Part shown: positions 7,030 to 14,701 of the stretch, piece by piece
Numbering within the stretch: the first letter of the stretch is position 1
Layout of the letters: every line of letters begins with the position of its first letter
Source of the DNA: Spirochaetota bacterium
GTDB lineage: Bacteria > Spirochaetota > Spirochaetia > DSM-27196 > PWMO01
Length of the DNA: 17,421 nt
Reading direction: 5' to 3'
Assembly: GCA_009908925.1 (NCBI GenBank)
Contig: JAAAOH010000266.1
Coordinates: 1-17,421 of the forward strand
The notes under the pieces: generated by a model
Databases searched by the model: none
What the model was told of the DNA's origin: nothing
The model's input: the letters and a program-made list of their open reading frames with translations, nothing else
Made by a program: the position numbers and the translations under genes

Positions 7030-9381
7030 ATGTCTACGCCACAGGCAATTGTGCCGGCCGACCAGGTTCTGCCGGCGAGACTTACCATCATCCCCCTCAT
7101 GGGACGCCCCATTTTCCCCGGCATTTTCACGCCGATAATGATCACGCAGCAGCGTGATATCGAGATCGTCGAGGAGGCAATGGCGGGCGACTCGATGATC
7201 GGACTGGTCCTGCTCAAGGAGGAGGACATCGAAAATCCCACCGCCGAGGATCTCTTCGAGGTGGGGACCGTCGCGAGGATCGTGCGCAAGATCAATCTAC
7301 CCGACGGGGGACTGAACATCTTCATATCGACGCTCAAGCGATTTCGCATTCAGAAGGTACTGCAGGCCGAGCATCCCATCGTTGCGGCCGCGGAGTACCT
7401 CGAGGACGATTTCGAGTCCGTCGATGAGGACGAGATGAAGGCCCTCACGCGGTCACTCATCCAGGAGACCAAGCAGATCTCGGAGAACAATCCACTGTTC
7501 TCAGAGGAGATGCGCCTCAACATGGTCAACATAGACAACCCCGGCAAGATCGCCGATTTCATCTCCTCCATCCTCAACATGGGCCGGCGCGAGCAGCAGA
7601 CCATCCTCGAGACGCTCGACGTTCGCGAACGTATCGAGAAGGTCCTCGTTCACATAAAGAAGGAACAGGAGCTGATGCGCATCCAGAAGCGCATTCAGGA
7701 GCAGATAAACGAAAAGATCGAGAAGAGCCAGCGGGAGTACTTTCTCAAGGAGCAGTTGAAGGCGATCAAGGAAGAGCTCGGCATGCCCGCCGATGCCAAG
7801 CAGTCGGAGTATCAGCGCTTCAAAGAGGCAATCGAGAAGCTGTCGCTTCCCGAGAACGTCCGGGAGCCGGTGGAGCAGGAGCTCGAGAAGTTTAACCTCA
7901 CCGAGCCGAGCTCCTCTGAGTTCCAGGTCACGCGAAACTACCTCGACACCATCGTCAACCTTCCCTGGGGTGATCCGCCCCGCGAAGAAATCGATATGGG
8001 GAATGCGCAGGAGATCCTTGACGCCGATCACTACGGCCTCGAAGATGTGAAGAACCGCATCACCGAGTTCCTGGCGGTGCGAAAGCTCAAGCAGGACTTC
8101 AAGGGATCAATCCTGTGCCTCGTCGGCCCGCCGGGCGTGGGTAAGACCAGCGTCGGCAAATCCATTGCGCGCGCGCTCGGCAAAGAGTTTTTCCGCTTCT
8201 CGGTAGGCGGTATGCGCGATGAGGCGGAGATCAAGGGTCACCGACGCACTTATGTGGGCGCCATGCCCGGAAAGATCATCCAGGGGCTCAAGAACGTGAA
8301 GACGAAGAACCCGGTCTTCATGATCGACGAGATCGACAAGCTCGGCGTCTCCTATCAGGGAGATCCGGCGTCAGCCCTACTCGAGGTGCTCGACCCCGAA
8401 CAGAACGTGGAGTTTCGCGACAACTATCTCGATCTGCCCTTCGACATCTCCAACGTTCTCTTCATCACCACCGCCAACACCATGGATACCATCCCGGCGC
8501 CACTCCTCGACCGCATGGAGGTGCTCCGGCTCTCCGGTTACATCGATGAGGAGAAGATCGCCATCGCGCGGAAATACCTCATCCCCAAGTCCATCGAGCG
8601 GGCCGGCCTCAGGAAAAAGGACGTGCGCTATACCAAGAAGGCGCTCAGCGAGATTGCCAACGGCTACGCCCGCGAGGCCGGCGTGCGAAACTTCGAGAAG
8701 TCTCTTGACAAGATCCACCGAAAGCTCGCCCGAAAGCTCGTGCTCGAGGAGGGCGCCTCGCCATTCAAGATCGAGCCGGAAAGCCTCGACGAGTTACTCG
8801 GCAAACCCTTCTTCCGCGAGGACGTGAGAAAAAAGATAAGTCGCCCGGGGATGGCGATGGGGCTGGCGTGGACCCCCGTCGGCGGCGATACGCTGGTGGT
8901 GGAGGCGGTCTCCAACCCCGGGAAGGCCACCTTCAAGCTCACCGGGCAGCTCGGCGAGGTCATGCAGGAGTCGGCAAGCATCGCCTACACTTATATCCGC
9001 CACATCGCCGGTCGCCACCACGTCGATCCCGAGTACTTCGAGCGCAACCAGATCCACGTTCACGTCCCAACCGGTGCGACACCCAAGGACGGACCCTCGG
9101 CAGGCATCACCATGGCCGCAGCCCTGCTATCGCTGGTAACCGGCAAGACGGTGAAGCCCACGCTCGCTATGACAGGTGAGCTTTCGCTGGTAGGGACGGT
9201 GCTTCCCATCGGCGGTCTCAAGGAGAAGGTGATCGCCGCACGGCGGAACAGCATAAAGGAGATCATCATTCCCGCCGAAAACCAGAAGGATCTCGCGGAA
9301 ATTCCGGAGCATGTAAGAAAGGGGATTAGGTTCCATCCAGTGGAAACGATGGACGAGGTGATAGACCTTCTATGGAAGTGA
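7030..9381 (+). CDS. lon: ATP-dependent Lon protease (LonA)
   Basis: Lon is a cytosolic hexameric AAA+ serine protease that degrades misfolded and selected regulatory proteins. The 783-residue protein is full length (E. coli 784). It has an N-terminal substrate-binding domain (about 18-210, starting LTIIPLMGRPIFPG) and a coiled-coil region (about 205-265, with REYFLKEQLKAIKEELG). The AAA+ module has Walker A GPPGVGKTS (366-374) and Walker B FMIDEID (430-436). The protease domain has the catalytic Ser-Lys pair S690 in KDGPSAG and K733 in LKEKVIAARR. Their 43-residue spacing equals that of E. coli Lon (S679, K722). The start is ATG 7030 behind AGGAG. Lon leads a plus-strand operon; the next gene overlaps its end by 10 nt. 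Confidence 0.98.
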   Translation: MSTPQAIVPADQVLPARLTIIPLMGRPIFPGIFTPIMITQQRDIEIVEEAMAGDSMIGLVLLKEEDIENPTAEDLFEVGTVARIVRKINLPDGGLNIFISTLKRFRIQKVLQAEHPIVAAAEYLEDDFESVDEDEMKALTRSLIQETKQISENNPLFSEEMRLNMVNIDNPGKIADFISSILNMGRREQQTILETLDVRERIEKVLVHIKKEQELMRIQKRIQEQINEKIEKSQREYFLKEQLKAIKEELGMPADAKQSEYQRFKEAIEKLSLPENVREPVEQELEKFNLTEPSSSEFQVTRNYLDTIVNLPWGDPPREEIDMGNAQEILDADHYGLEDVKNRITEFLAVRKLKQDFKGSILCLVGPPGVGKTSVGKSIARALGKEFFRFSVGGMRDEAEIKGHRRTYVGAMPGKIIQGLKNVKTKNPVFMIDEIDKLGVSYQGDPASALLEVLDPEQNVEFRDNYLDLPFDISNVLFITTANTMDTIPAPLLDRMEVLRLSGYIDEEKIAIARKYLIPKSIERAGLRKKDVRYTKKALSEIANGYAREAGVRNFEKSLDKIHRKLARKLVLEEGASPFKIEPESLDELLGKPFFREDVRKKISRPGMAMGLAWTPVGGDTLVVEAVSNPGKATFKLTGQLGEVMQESASIAYTYIRHIAGRHHVDPEYFERNQIHVHVPTGATPKDGPSAGITMAAALLSLVTGKTVKPTLAMTGELSLVGTVLPIGGLKEKVIAARRNSIKEIIIPAENQKDLAEIPEHVRKGIRFHPVETMDEVIDLLWK

Positions 9382-10283
9382 GTCCGAATGCGTATCGACC
9401 GCACCGCTACCTGCTCCCCGCACTGCTGCTCCCTGTGCTGCTGCTCGCGCTGGCCGGCTGCGGAGATCCCGCTGCGCCGGCCGCCGGGGGCGCCGGGACC
9501 GGGGGCGCCGGGGACTCGGGCGGCGCCGGCGAATCGGCGCCCGCCACGCCGGAGCTCGAACCCCATCCGGACTTCACAATGACACAGGCTGAGCTCGAAG
9601 CCCTCACGGCGAACGCTCCCCGAGCCGCACGCGCGGCCGTCGCGGAAAAGCCCCAGTACTTTCTCGAGCTCGCGGCGCAACTGCTCGCGCTGCCGTCGGT
9701 CCAACTGCGTCTCGTCGACAAGGATCATGCCCTGCCCGCGGATGCCGTACCGGACGACCTCGTCGTGCTCGACCGCTACGCAGACGTACTGACCCTGAAC
9801 CGTAGCGGGCTCTCACTGCGGGCCGCTCTCATCCCCGACCTCCTCGCCATGGTCGAGGCGGCACGACAGGACGGTATCCTGCTGCCGATCTCCTCGACCT
9901 ACCGCAGTTACGAGTATCAGGCCGGGCTCTTCGAGCGACACGTGGAGAACCTCGGCGAGGAGCAGGCCGCGCGGGTGTCCGCACGACCCGGGACCTCGCA
10001 GCATCAGCTCGGCACCGCCCTCGATTTCGGCAGCATCACCCTGGAGTTCGCGGACACCGCAGCCGGGGAGTGGCTTGCCGCACATGCCCGCGATTACGGA
10101 TTTTCCATGTCCTATCCCGACGGATACGAGGAGCTCACCGGCTACAGCTACGAGCCCTGGCATTTCCGATGGATCGGACGCACCGCAACCGGGATGGAGA
10201 CCGCCTTCTTCGACGGACTGCAGCAGCACATGCTCGAGTTCTGGAACGAGCATGAAGCCGAGCTTCGCCGTAAGCTGAAATGA
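9372..10283 (+). CDS. VanY-type D-alanyl-D-alanine carboxypeptidase lipoprotein (M15B)
   Basis: M15B enzymes are zinc carboxypeptidases that trim the terminal D-Ala from peptidoglycan stem peptides. This 303-residue protein has a lipoprotein signal: RPHR, a Leu-rich core and the lipobox LALAGC with C30. It should be anchored on the outer face of a membrane. A Gly/Ala-rich linker (about 33-58, with GGAGTGGAGDSGGAG) leads to the catalytic domain. Key motifs are STYRSYEYQ with R178, the zinc motif SQHQLGTALDF with H211 and D218, and EPWHF with E261 and H264. These make an active metallopeptidase likely. I prefer ATG 9372, with GAGGTGAT 9 nt upstream inside lon; GTG 9378 is the alternative. The stop overlaps the next start (ATGA), so it is co-transcribed with lon. 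Confidence 0.9.
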   Translation: MEVSPNAYRPHRYLLPALLLPVLLLALAGCGDPAAPAAGGAGTGGAGDSGGAGESAPATPELEPHPDFTMTQAELEALTANAPRAARAAVAEKPQYFLELAAQLLALPSVQLRLVDKDHALPADAVPDDLVVLDRYADVLTLNRSGLSLRAALIPDLLAMVEAARQDGILLPISSTYRSYEYQAGLFERHVENLGEEQAARVSARPGTSQHQLGTALDFGSITLEFADTAAGEWLAAHARDYGFSMSYPDGYEELTGYSYEPWHFRWIGRTATGMETAFFDGLQQHMLEFWNEHEAELRRKLK

Positions 10284-11533
10284 CCCACGCTGAGCTCTCG
10301 GGATTCATCGCGGAGGCGCAGTTGCTCAGCCCCCGCGATCCCGACGTTGCGAACATCGTCGATCTCGCAGGCAGCATCGCCGGGTGGCTCGGCGGCCCGG
10401 CAGTCGCGTCCGGCGGCGCCCGAGGCGCATCCCCCGTTGCCACAGCCGGCGAGGGGCGCTCGTCGGCTGGCGACCGGCTGTCGCTGCAGCTCTCGCGCGT
10501 CCGCGGAGTCGTCTTCGTGATTGCCGACGGGCTCGGGGTCGAGCAGATAGAGACGAGCGCCCCGGGCGGCTTCCTCGCGGGGACGATGCAGCGCGAGCTT
10601 CGCTCGGTGTATCCCTCAACGACGGCAACCGCCCTCACCAGCCTCGCCTCGGCGACGTGGGCGGGCACACACGGTGTTACCGGCTGGTGGACCCACATAC
10701 CGCGGCTCGCGCGCACGCTCTGCGCGGTGACGTTCAGCGAGCGCGGTACCAACGCCGATGCCGGTGCACTGCGGGTCGACATGGGCGAGATCGTGCCCGT
10801 GGGCAGCATGTATCAGACCGACATGGTAGCGGTGAGCTCGCTCCTGCCGCGGTATATCGTCGATTCTCCCTTCGCCAGGTGGACGAGAGCGGAGACCCCC
10901 ATCGCCCCGTACCGCAGCCTCGCCCAGGCCTTTCGACGGGCCACCCGGCGGGCCCGCTCCGCCGAAGGCAGGTTCCTGCTGAGCGTCTATCTGCCGCATG
11001 TCGACTCTACGATTCACAAATGGGGTAACGACCATGCCGAAACCCACGCCGTCATCGGCGAGCTCGACCGCGGCCTCGAGCGTCTCGCCTCGCGCGTGCC
11101 CGGCGACGTCGCGGTGGTCCTCACCGCCGATCACGGCCTCGTCGACCTCGACCACACGCTCCATGAGGTCATCGAAGACGGCCATCCCCTCCTCGACGGC
11201 CTCCTCCTCCCGCCCACCGGAGAAGGCACGAACCCCGTCTTCCACGTGAGGGAGGGCGCGGAACGGGAGGTCCGTGAAGCACTCGATCAAAGCGAGGCCG
11301 GCGCCGCATTCAGGCTGGTTCCCACCGATTTGCTTGCCGAGGCGGGCTTCTTCGGTCCGGACGGCATCGACCCCGACGTGCGCGGGCGCTTCGGCACACA
11401 CGTCGGAGTGGCCGAGCGGCCGGCGCTGCTCGAATACGTTCCCGCCGGTCGGCAATCGATCCGCCACCGCGGCGTCCACGGAGGCCTGCGTCCCGGCGAG
11501 ATGCGTGTTCCGCTCTGCGTGGCAGGAGCCTGA
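10280..11533 (+). CDS. Alkaline-phosphatase-superfamily phosphodiesterase / nucleotide pyrophosphatase
   Basis: This 417-residue protein shows the metal-site pattern of the type I phosphodiesterase/nucleotide pyrophosphatase group. Metal-binding D83 lies in FVIADGLG and the likely nucleophile Thr (114 or 115) in YPSTTATALTSLASAT. D242 and H246 lie in LPHVDSTIHKWG, D284 and H285 in LTADHGLVDL, and H400 in RHRGVHGGL near the C-terminus. Together these form the expected two-zinc centre that hydrolyses phosphodiester or pyrophosphate bonds. No signal peptide or membrane segment is seen, so it is probably cytosolic. Residues 40-65 are a low-complexity Gly/Ala/Ser stretch. It overlaps the carboxypeptidase gene by 4 nt and abuts the U32 gene. 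The substrate cannot be read from sequence. Confidence 0.85.
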   Translation: MTHAELSGFIAEAQLLSPRDPDVANIVDLAGSIAGWLGGPAVASGGARGASPVATAGEGRSSAGDRLSLQLSRVRGVVFVIADGLGVEQIETSAPGGFLAGTMQRELRSVYPSTTATALTSLASATWAGTHGVTGWWTHIPRLARTLCAVTFSERGTNADAGALRVDMGEIVPVGSMYQTDMVAVSSLLPRYIVDSPFARWTRAETPIAPYRSLAQAFRRATRRARSAEGRFLLSVYLPHVDSTIHKWGNDHAETHAVIGELDRGLERLASRVPGDVAVVLTADHGLVDLDHTLHEVIEDGHPLLDGLLLPPTGEGTNPVFHVREGAEREVREALDQSEAGAAFRLVPTDLLAEAGFFGPDGIDPDVRGRFGTHVGVAERPALLEYVPAGRQSIRHRGVHGGLRPGEMRVPLCVAGA

Positions 11534-12763
11534 ATGGAACTACTCGCACCCGCCGGGAATCTGGAGAAACTCGACGCCGCCTATCGCTACGGGGCCCACG
11601 CCGCCTACGCCGGGGTGGAGTCTTTCTCGCTTCGCGCGAGGGCGGATAACTTCGACCTCGCCGACCCCGACGCCGTCGCCCGGGTCAAGGGTGACCGGAA
11701 GCTCTACTGTGCGCTCAACGTCTACTTCCACGAGGCCGATCTCGTGCGCCTCGAGGAGCACATGGAGGCGATCGCCGCCTTCCCCTTCGACGCCTTCATC
11801 GTAAGCGATCCGGGCATCCTTCCGCTTCTGCGGCGACACGTTCCGAGAGCGGAGCTTCATCTGTCCACGCAGGCGAACTGCGTGAACTCGGAGACGGCGA
11901 AGTTCTACCGTGACATCGGGTTCAGCCGCATCGTCCTCGGCCGCGAGCTCTCCCTCGCCGAAATCGCGTCGATTCGCGCCTCCGTCCCCGACGTGGAGCT
12001 CGAGGCCTTTGTTCACGGCGCGATGTGCCTTGCCTACTCGGGCCGCTGCTTTCTCAGTGCATGGATGGCAGACCGCTCGGCAAACCGCGGGAGCTGCGCG
12101 CACTCCTGTCGCTGGTCGTACCGGCCGCAGGACCGCTTCTACTACATCGAGGAAGAAAAACGGCCGGGCGAGTTCTATCCCGTGATCGAAGGGGAGAACT
12201 TCACCTCGATTCTGTCCTCCCGGGATATCCGCATGATCGACCACCTCTCCGAGATGCGTGATGCCGGGGTCGATGTGTTGAAGATCGAGGGACGCATGAA
12301 GTCGGCCTACTACACCGCGGTGGTAACTCGCGCCTATCGCAAACAGCTCGACCACATCCTCTCCGGCTCCCCCGGGGCCGCGGAGACTGCCGCCTTTGTC
12401 GCCGAGCTCGACAAAGTCAGCCGACGTGAGTCATCGACGGGCTTCTACTTCGGGCGGGAAGAGATCGAGGTACCGACCGCAACCGAGTACAGCCGTGACT
12501 ACACCTTCCTCGGCACGGTCGGTGCCGAGCGCAGCCCCGGCTGCTACGAGCTGCACCTCAAGAACCGCATCGAGTCCGGCATGCGCATCGAGCTCCTCGG
12601 TCCCGACGTTCCTTTCGTCGAAGACAACGCATTCGAGCTTCTCGGCGAAGACGGCGCGACCACGACGGCGGTCAACCACAACGCCCGCGGCTTCATTCGC
12701 CCGGGAGTCCCCGTGGAGCCGGGCTACCTCATCCGCATCCATCGGCCGGGCGCGCGGAACTGA
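11534..12763 (+). CDS. Peptidase U32-family protein, TrhP-like tRNA hydroxylation factor
   Basis: The 409-residue protein matches the U32 family over its whole length. It begins ELLAPAGNLEKLDAAYRYGA and carries LHLSTQANCVNSETAKFY (109-126). The family signature EAFVHGAMCLAYSGRCFLS (157-175) follows, then SCAHSCRWSY (187-196). Cysteines 165, 172, 188 and 192 are the likely iron-sulfur ligands. The later motifs EEKRPGEFYP and VLKIEGRMKSAYY agree with E. coli TrhP (YegQ), which with prephenate-dependent chemistry makes 5-hydroxyuridine at tRNA position 34. RlhA, the rRNA-modifying relative, is much longer, so TrhP-like is the better fit. The older label 'protease' is probably wrong for this branch. 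The ATG directly follows the upstream TGA, with GGCAGGAG as ribosome binding site, so it is the last gene of the lon operon. Confidence 0.88.
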   Translation: MELLAPAGNLEKLDAAYRYGAHAAYAGVESFSLRARADNFDLADPDAVARVKGDRKLYCALNVYFHEADLVRLEEHMEAIAAFPFDAFIVSDPGILPLLRRHVPRAELHLSTQANCVNSETAKFYRDIGFSRIVLGRELSLAEIASIRASVPDVELEAFVHGAMCLAYSGRCFLSAWMADRSANRGSCAHSCRWSYRPQDRFYYIEEEKRPGEFYPVIEGENFTSILSSRDIRMIDHLSEMRDAGVDVLKIEGRMKSAYYTAVVTRAYRKQLDHILSGSPGAAETAAFVAELDKVSRRESSTGFYFGREEIEVPTATEYSRDYTFLGTVGAERSPGCYELHLKNRIESGMRIELLGPDVPFVEDNAFELLGEDGATTTAVNHNARGFIRPGVPVEPGYLIRIHRPGARN

Positions 12764-12770
12764 GCTGAGC

Positions 12771-12799
12771 TTGATACTTCACGGCCCTCGATATACGCT
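12771..12799 (+). promoter_or_regulatory. Possible promoter of the DUF1015 gene
   Basis: TTGATA (12771-12776), a 17-nt spacer and TACGCT (12794-12799) make a plausible promoter. The -10 box ends 6 nt before the ATG at 12806, so transcription would begin at or beside the start codon. The -10 is weak; TATACG at 12792 with a 15-nt spacer is an alternative. Confidence 0.4.
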
Positions 12800-12805
12800 G
12801 GGCCC

Positions 12806-14125
12806 ATGTCAGACGCCACCGAACGACTCAAAAACCTCGGGATCCTCGTGCCCGAGATTCTACTCCCACGCGAGGGAGTAGACCTCTCCAAATGGGCGGT
12901 CATCGCCTGCGATCAGCACACCTCCAATCCCGACTACTGGCGGCAGGTCGAGCAGACCACCGATGATTCTCCCTCGACCTTGAACCTCGTCTTCCCGGAG
13001 GTCTACCTCGAAGGCGGCGATATTGATACGCGCATTTCCGTCATTCGCGAGAGCATGCAGCGCTACCTCGCCGACGGCCTTCTCGAGCCGCACGGCCCGC
13101 TTGCGGTTTTTACAGAGCGCTTCACCCGCGACGAGGAGCCCCGCCGGGGTCTCGTCGTGGCCATCGATCTCGAACGCTACGACTACGCCCCCGGCTCCAC
13201 CAGTCTCATACGGGCCACCGAGGAGACCATCCTCTCGCGCCTCCCCGTCCGCGAGCGTATCAGATCAGGCGCCCCCCTCGAGCTGCCCCACGTGATGCTT
13301 CTCCTCGATGACCCCGACGACACCGTCTTCGGTGCCCTCGAGGCGGTACGCCACACGCTTCGCCCGCTCTACAACACCGATCTCATGCTCGGCGGCGGGC
13401 ATATCCTTGGGTACGCGGTCGAAGACGAACCGGCTCTCGAGGCCATGGCAGCGCCGCTCGAGGCACTTGCCGACCCCGTGCAGCTCGCCTGCCGCTACGG
13501 CAGCGACGATGAGCTACTGCTTGCCGTCGGCGACGGCAACCACTCCCTCGCCTCGGCGAAGGGTGTGTGGGAACGGGAAAAAGCCGCCGGTGCCGACCCC
13601 GAAACACACCCGGGACGCTACGCCCTGGTGGAAATCGTCAACCTCTACGACCCGGCCCTTACCATCGAGCCGATCCACCGCATCCTCTTCGGCGCCGACG
13701 AGACGCGGGTTCGCACGGCGCTGCAGAATGTTGCCGGCGAGAGCTGGGACGAGATGGGCGACTCCGCGGCCGCGATCGAGCGGACCCGCGGCGCGGCCGA
13801 CGCGTTCTGCGTTGTTCACCGCGGCGGTGCGGCCGTGTTCACGGCTGCCGGCGACGACACCGCACTGCCCCAGGAACGGGTGGAGGCGGTGATCGAGCGG
13901 CTTCGACAGGAGGATGATCGGATCACCGTCGACTACATCCACGGAACCGCAGAGCTCGAGCGGATTGCAGATGAGGGAGGCGGCGTGGGTATCGTCATGC
14001 CGGGACTGGAGCGGGAGTTACTGTTTCCGCGCGTGGTTACAAGCGGACCGCTGCCGCGAAAGATGTTCTCCATGGGAGAGAGTTTCGAAAAGCGATACTA
14101 CCTCGAGGCGCGGCGCATCCACTGA
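12806..14125 (+). CDS. DUF1015 family protein
   Basis: The 439-residue protein is a full-length DUF1015 member. This is a conserved bacterial family of unknown biochemical role, often seen near serine-pathway or HD-domain genes elsewhere. Visible family features are the N-terminal LLPREGVDLSKWAVIACDQ, the motif AVGDGNHSLASAKGVW (about 245-260), VEIVNLYDPALTIEPIHR (about 275-292) and the end MFSMGESFEKRYYLEARR. No signal peptide or membrane segment is seen, so it should be cytosolic. No Shine-Dalgarno precedes ATG 12806, and a possible promoter sits immediately upstream. It may be transcribed separately or by readthrough from the lon operon 42 nt before it. Its TGA abuts the stop of the converging FtsB-like gene, giving the palindrome TGATCA. 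Confidence 0.88.
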   Translation: MSDATERLKNLGILVPEILLPREGVDLSKWAVIACDQHTSNPDYWRQVEQTTDDSPSTLNLVFPEVYLEGGDIDTRISVIRESMQRYLADGLLEPHGPLAVFTERFTRDEEPRRGLVVAIDLERYDYAPGSTSLIRATEETILSRLPVRERIRSGAPLELPHVMLLLDDPDDTVFGALEAVRHTLRPLYNTDLMLGGGHILGYAVEDEPALEAMAAPLEALADPVQLACRYGSDDELLLAVGDGNHSLASAKGVWEREKAAGADPETHPGRYALVEIVNLYDPALTIEPIHRILFGADETRVRTALQNVAGESWDEMGDSAAAIERTRGAADAFCVVHRGGAAVFTAAGDDTALPQERVEAVIERLRQEDDRITVDYIHGTAELERIADEGGGVGIVMPGLERELLFPRVVTSGPLPRKMFSMGESFEKRYYLEARRIH

Positions 14126-14554
14126 TCAGCGGCGCTCACGCTGCTCGAGCAGGAGCATCGCGAAGAGGGCAAGAAGCCCCGCGCTGGCCGCGGCGGCGCG
14201 GATGATTGCGGCATGATCCCGGCGGTCGCCTCGCTCGGGCGAACGCTTCACCAGCGCACCGGGGCTCGTTGCGACGGCCTGCGGATCGTAGCCCTCGAGC
14301 CTCACCAGCCCTTCGCTGTCCCGATAGTAGCCGAGCTGCCGCGCTTCCACGCGGATGCGGTCGGCATCGGTCCGCAGAGATCTGGTCTCCGCGGACAGCT
14401 CGGCCCGCCGGTCTTCAAGGCGTTCTATGTTCGTCTCGAGTCGGCCCCTGTAGGCATCGAGATCCGCGTAGCCGAGTACGCCGTAGTCGTCCCAAATGAG
14501 GGAGAACAGAAGATAGGTTACAATGGTGACCGTCAGCGGCACGAGAAGTTTCAC
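14126..14554 (-). CDS. FtsB/DivIC-like septum-formation protein
   Basis: The 142-residue protein has an N-terminal membrane helix (LLVPLTVTIVTYLLFSLIW, residues 3-21). A coiled coil rich in Leu, Arg and Glu follows (about 32-70, with NIERLEDRRAELSAETRSL), then EARQLGYYRDSEGLVRLE (about 71-88). Helix, coiled coil and an A+-LGY-type motif are the pattern of FtsB/DivIC, small proteins that bridge FtsL and FtsQ at the division site. Unusually, a second hydrophobic segment (AAASAGLLALFAMLLL, about 120-135) lies at the C-terminus, followed by QRERR. The GTG start at 14554 is uncertain because it overlaps its AAGGAG; GTG 14542, 11 nt after that site, is the other choice. Family assignment is by architecture and is moderately sure. 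Confidence 0.65.
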   Translation of the reverse strand: MKLLVPLTVTIVTYLLFSLIWDDYGVLGYADLDAYRGRLETNIERLEDRRAELSAETRSLRTDADRIRVEARQLGYYRDSEGLVRLEGYDPQAVATSPGALVKRSPERGDRRDHAAIIRAAAASAGLLALFAMLLLEQRERR

Positions 14555-14593
14555 TCCTTCATTTTACGACCCGTTCGCCCGCCGACTTTAATA

Positions 14594-14622
14594 TTGACAG
14601 GTACATAACGCTGAAGTAGATT
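14594..14622 (+). promoter_or_regulatory. Strong sigma-70-type promoter of the acidic protein gene
   Basis: A consensus -35 TTGACA (14594-14599), a 17-nt spacer and TAGATT (14617-14622) predict a start near 14629 and a leader of about 73 nt. The leader ends in AGGAG (14689-14693), 8 nt before ATG 14702. This is the best -35 box in the window, in a locally AT-rich patch. Confidence 0.75.
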
Positions 14623-14701
14623 CCTAGCGTCGGTTAACTGTTGTATGGCTCATGCCGATAAATAATGCTGACAGACGCCGGCTCTTCCAGGAGATTTTTT
14701 C

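Noticed and set aside
14630..14665. Second promoter-like pair (TTAACT, GATAAA) before the acidic gene
   Set aside because: Both boxes are weak and the TTGACA/TAGATT pair just upstream is far better.
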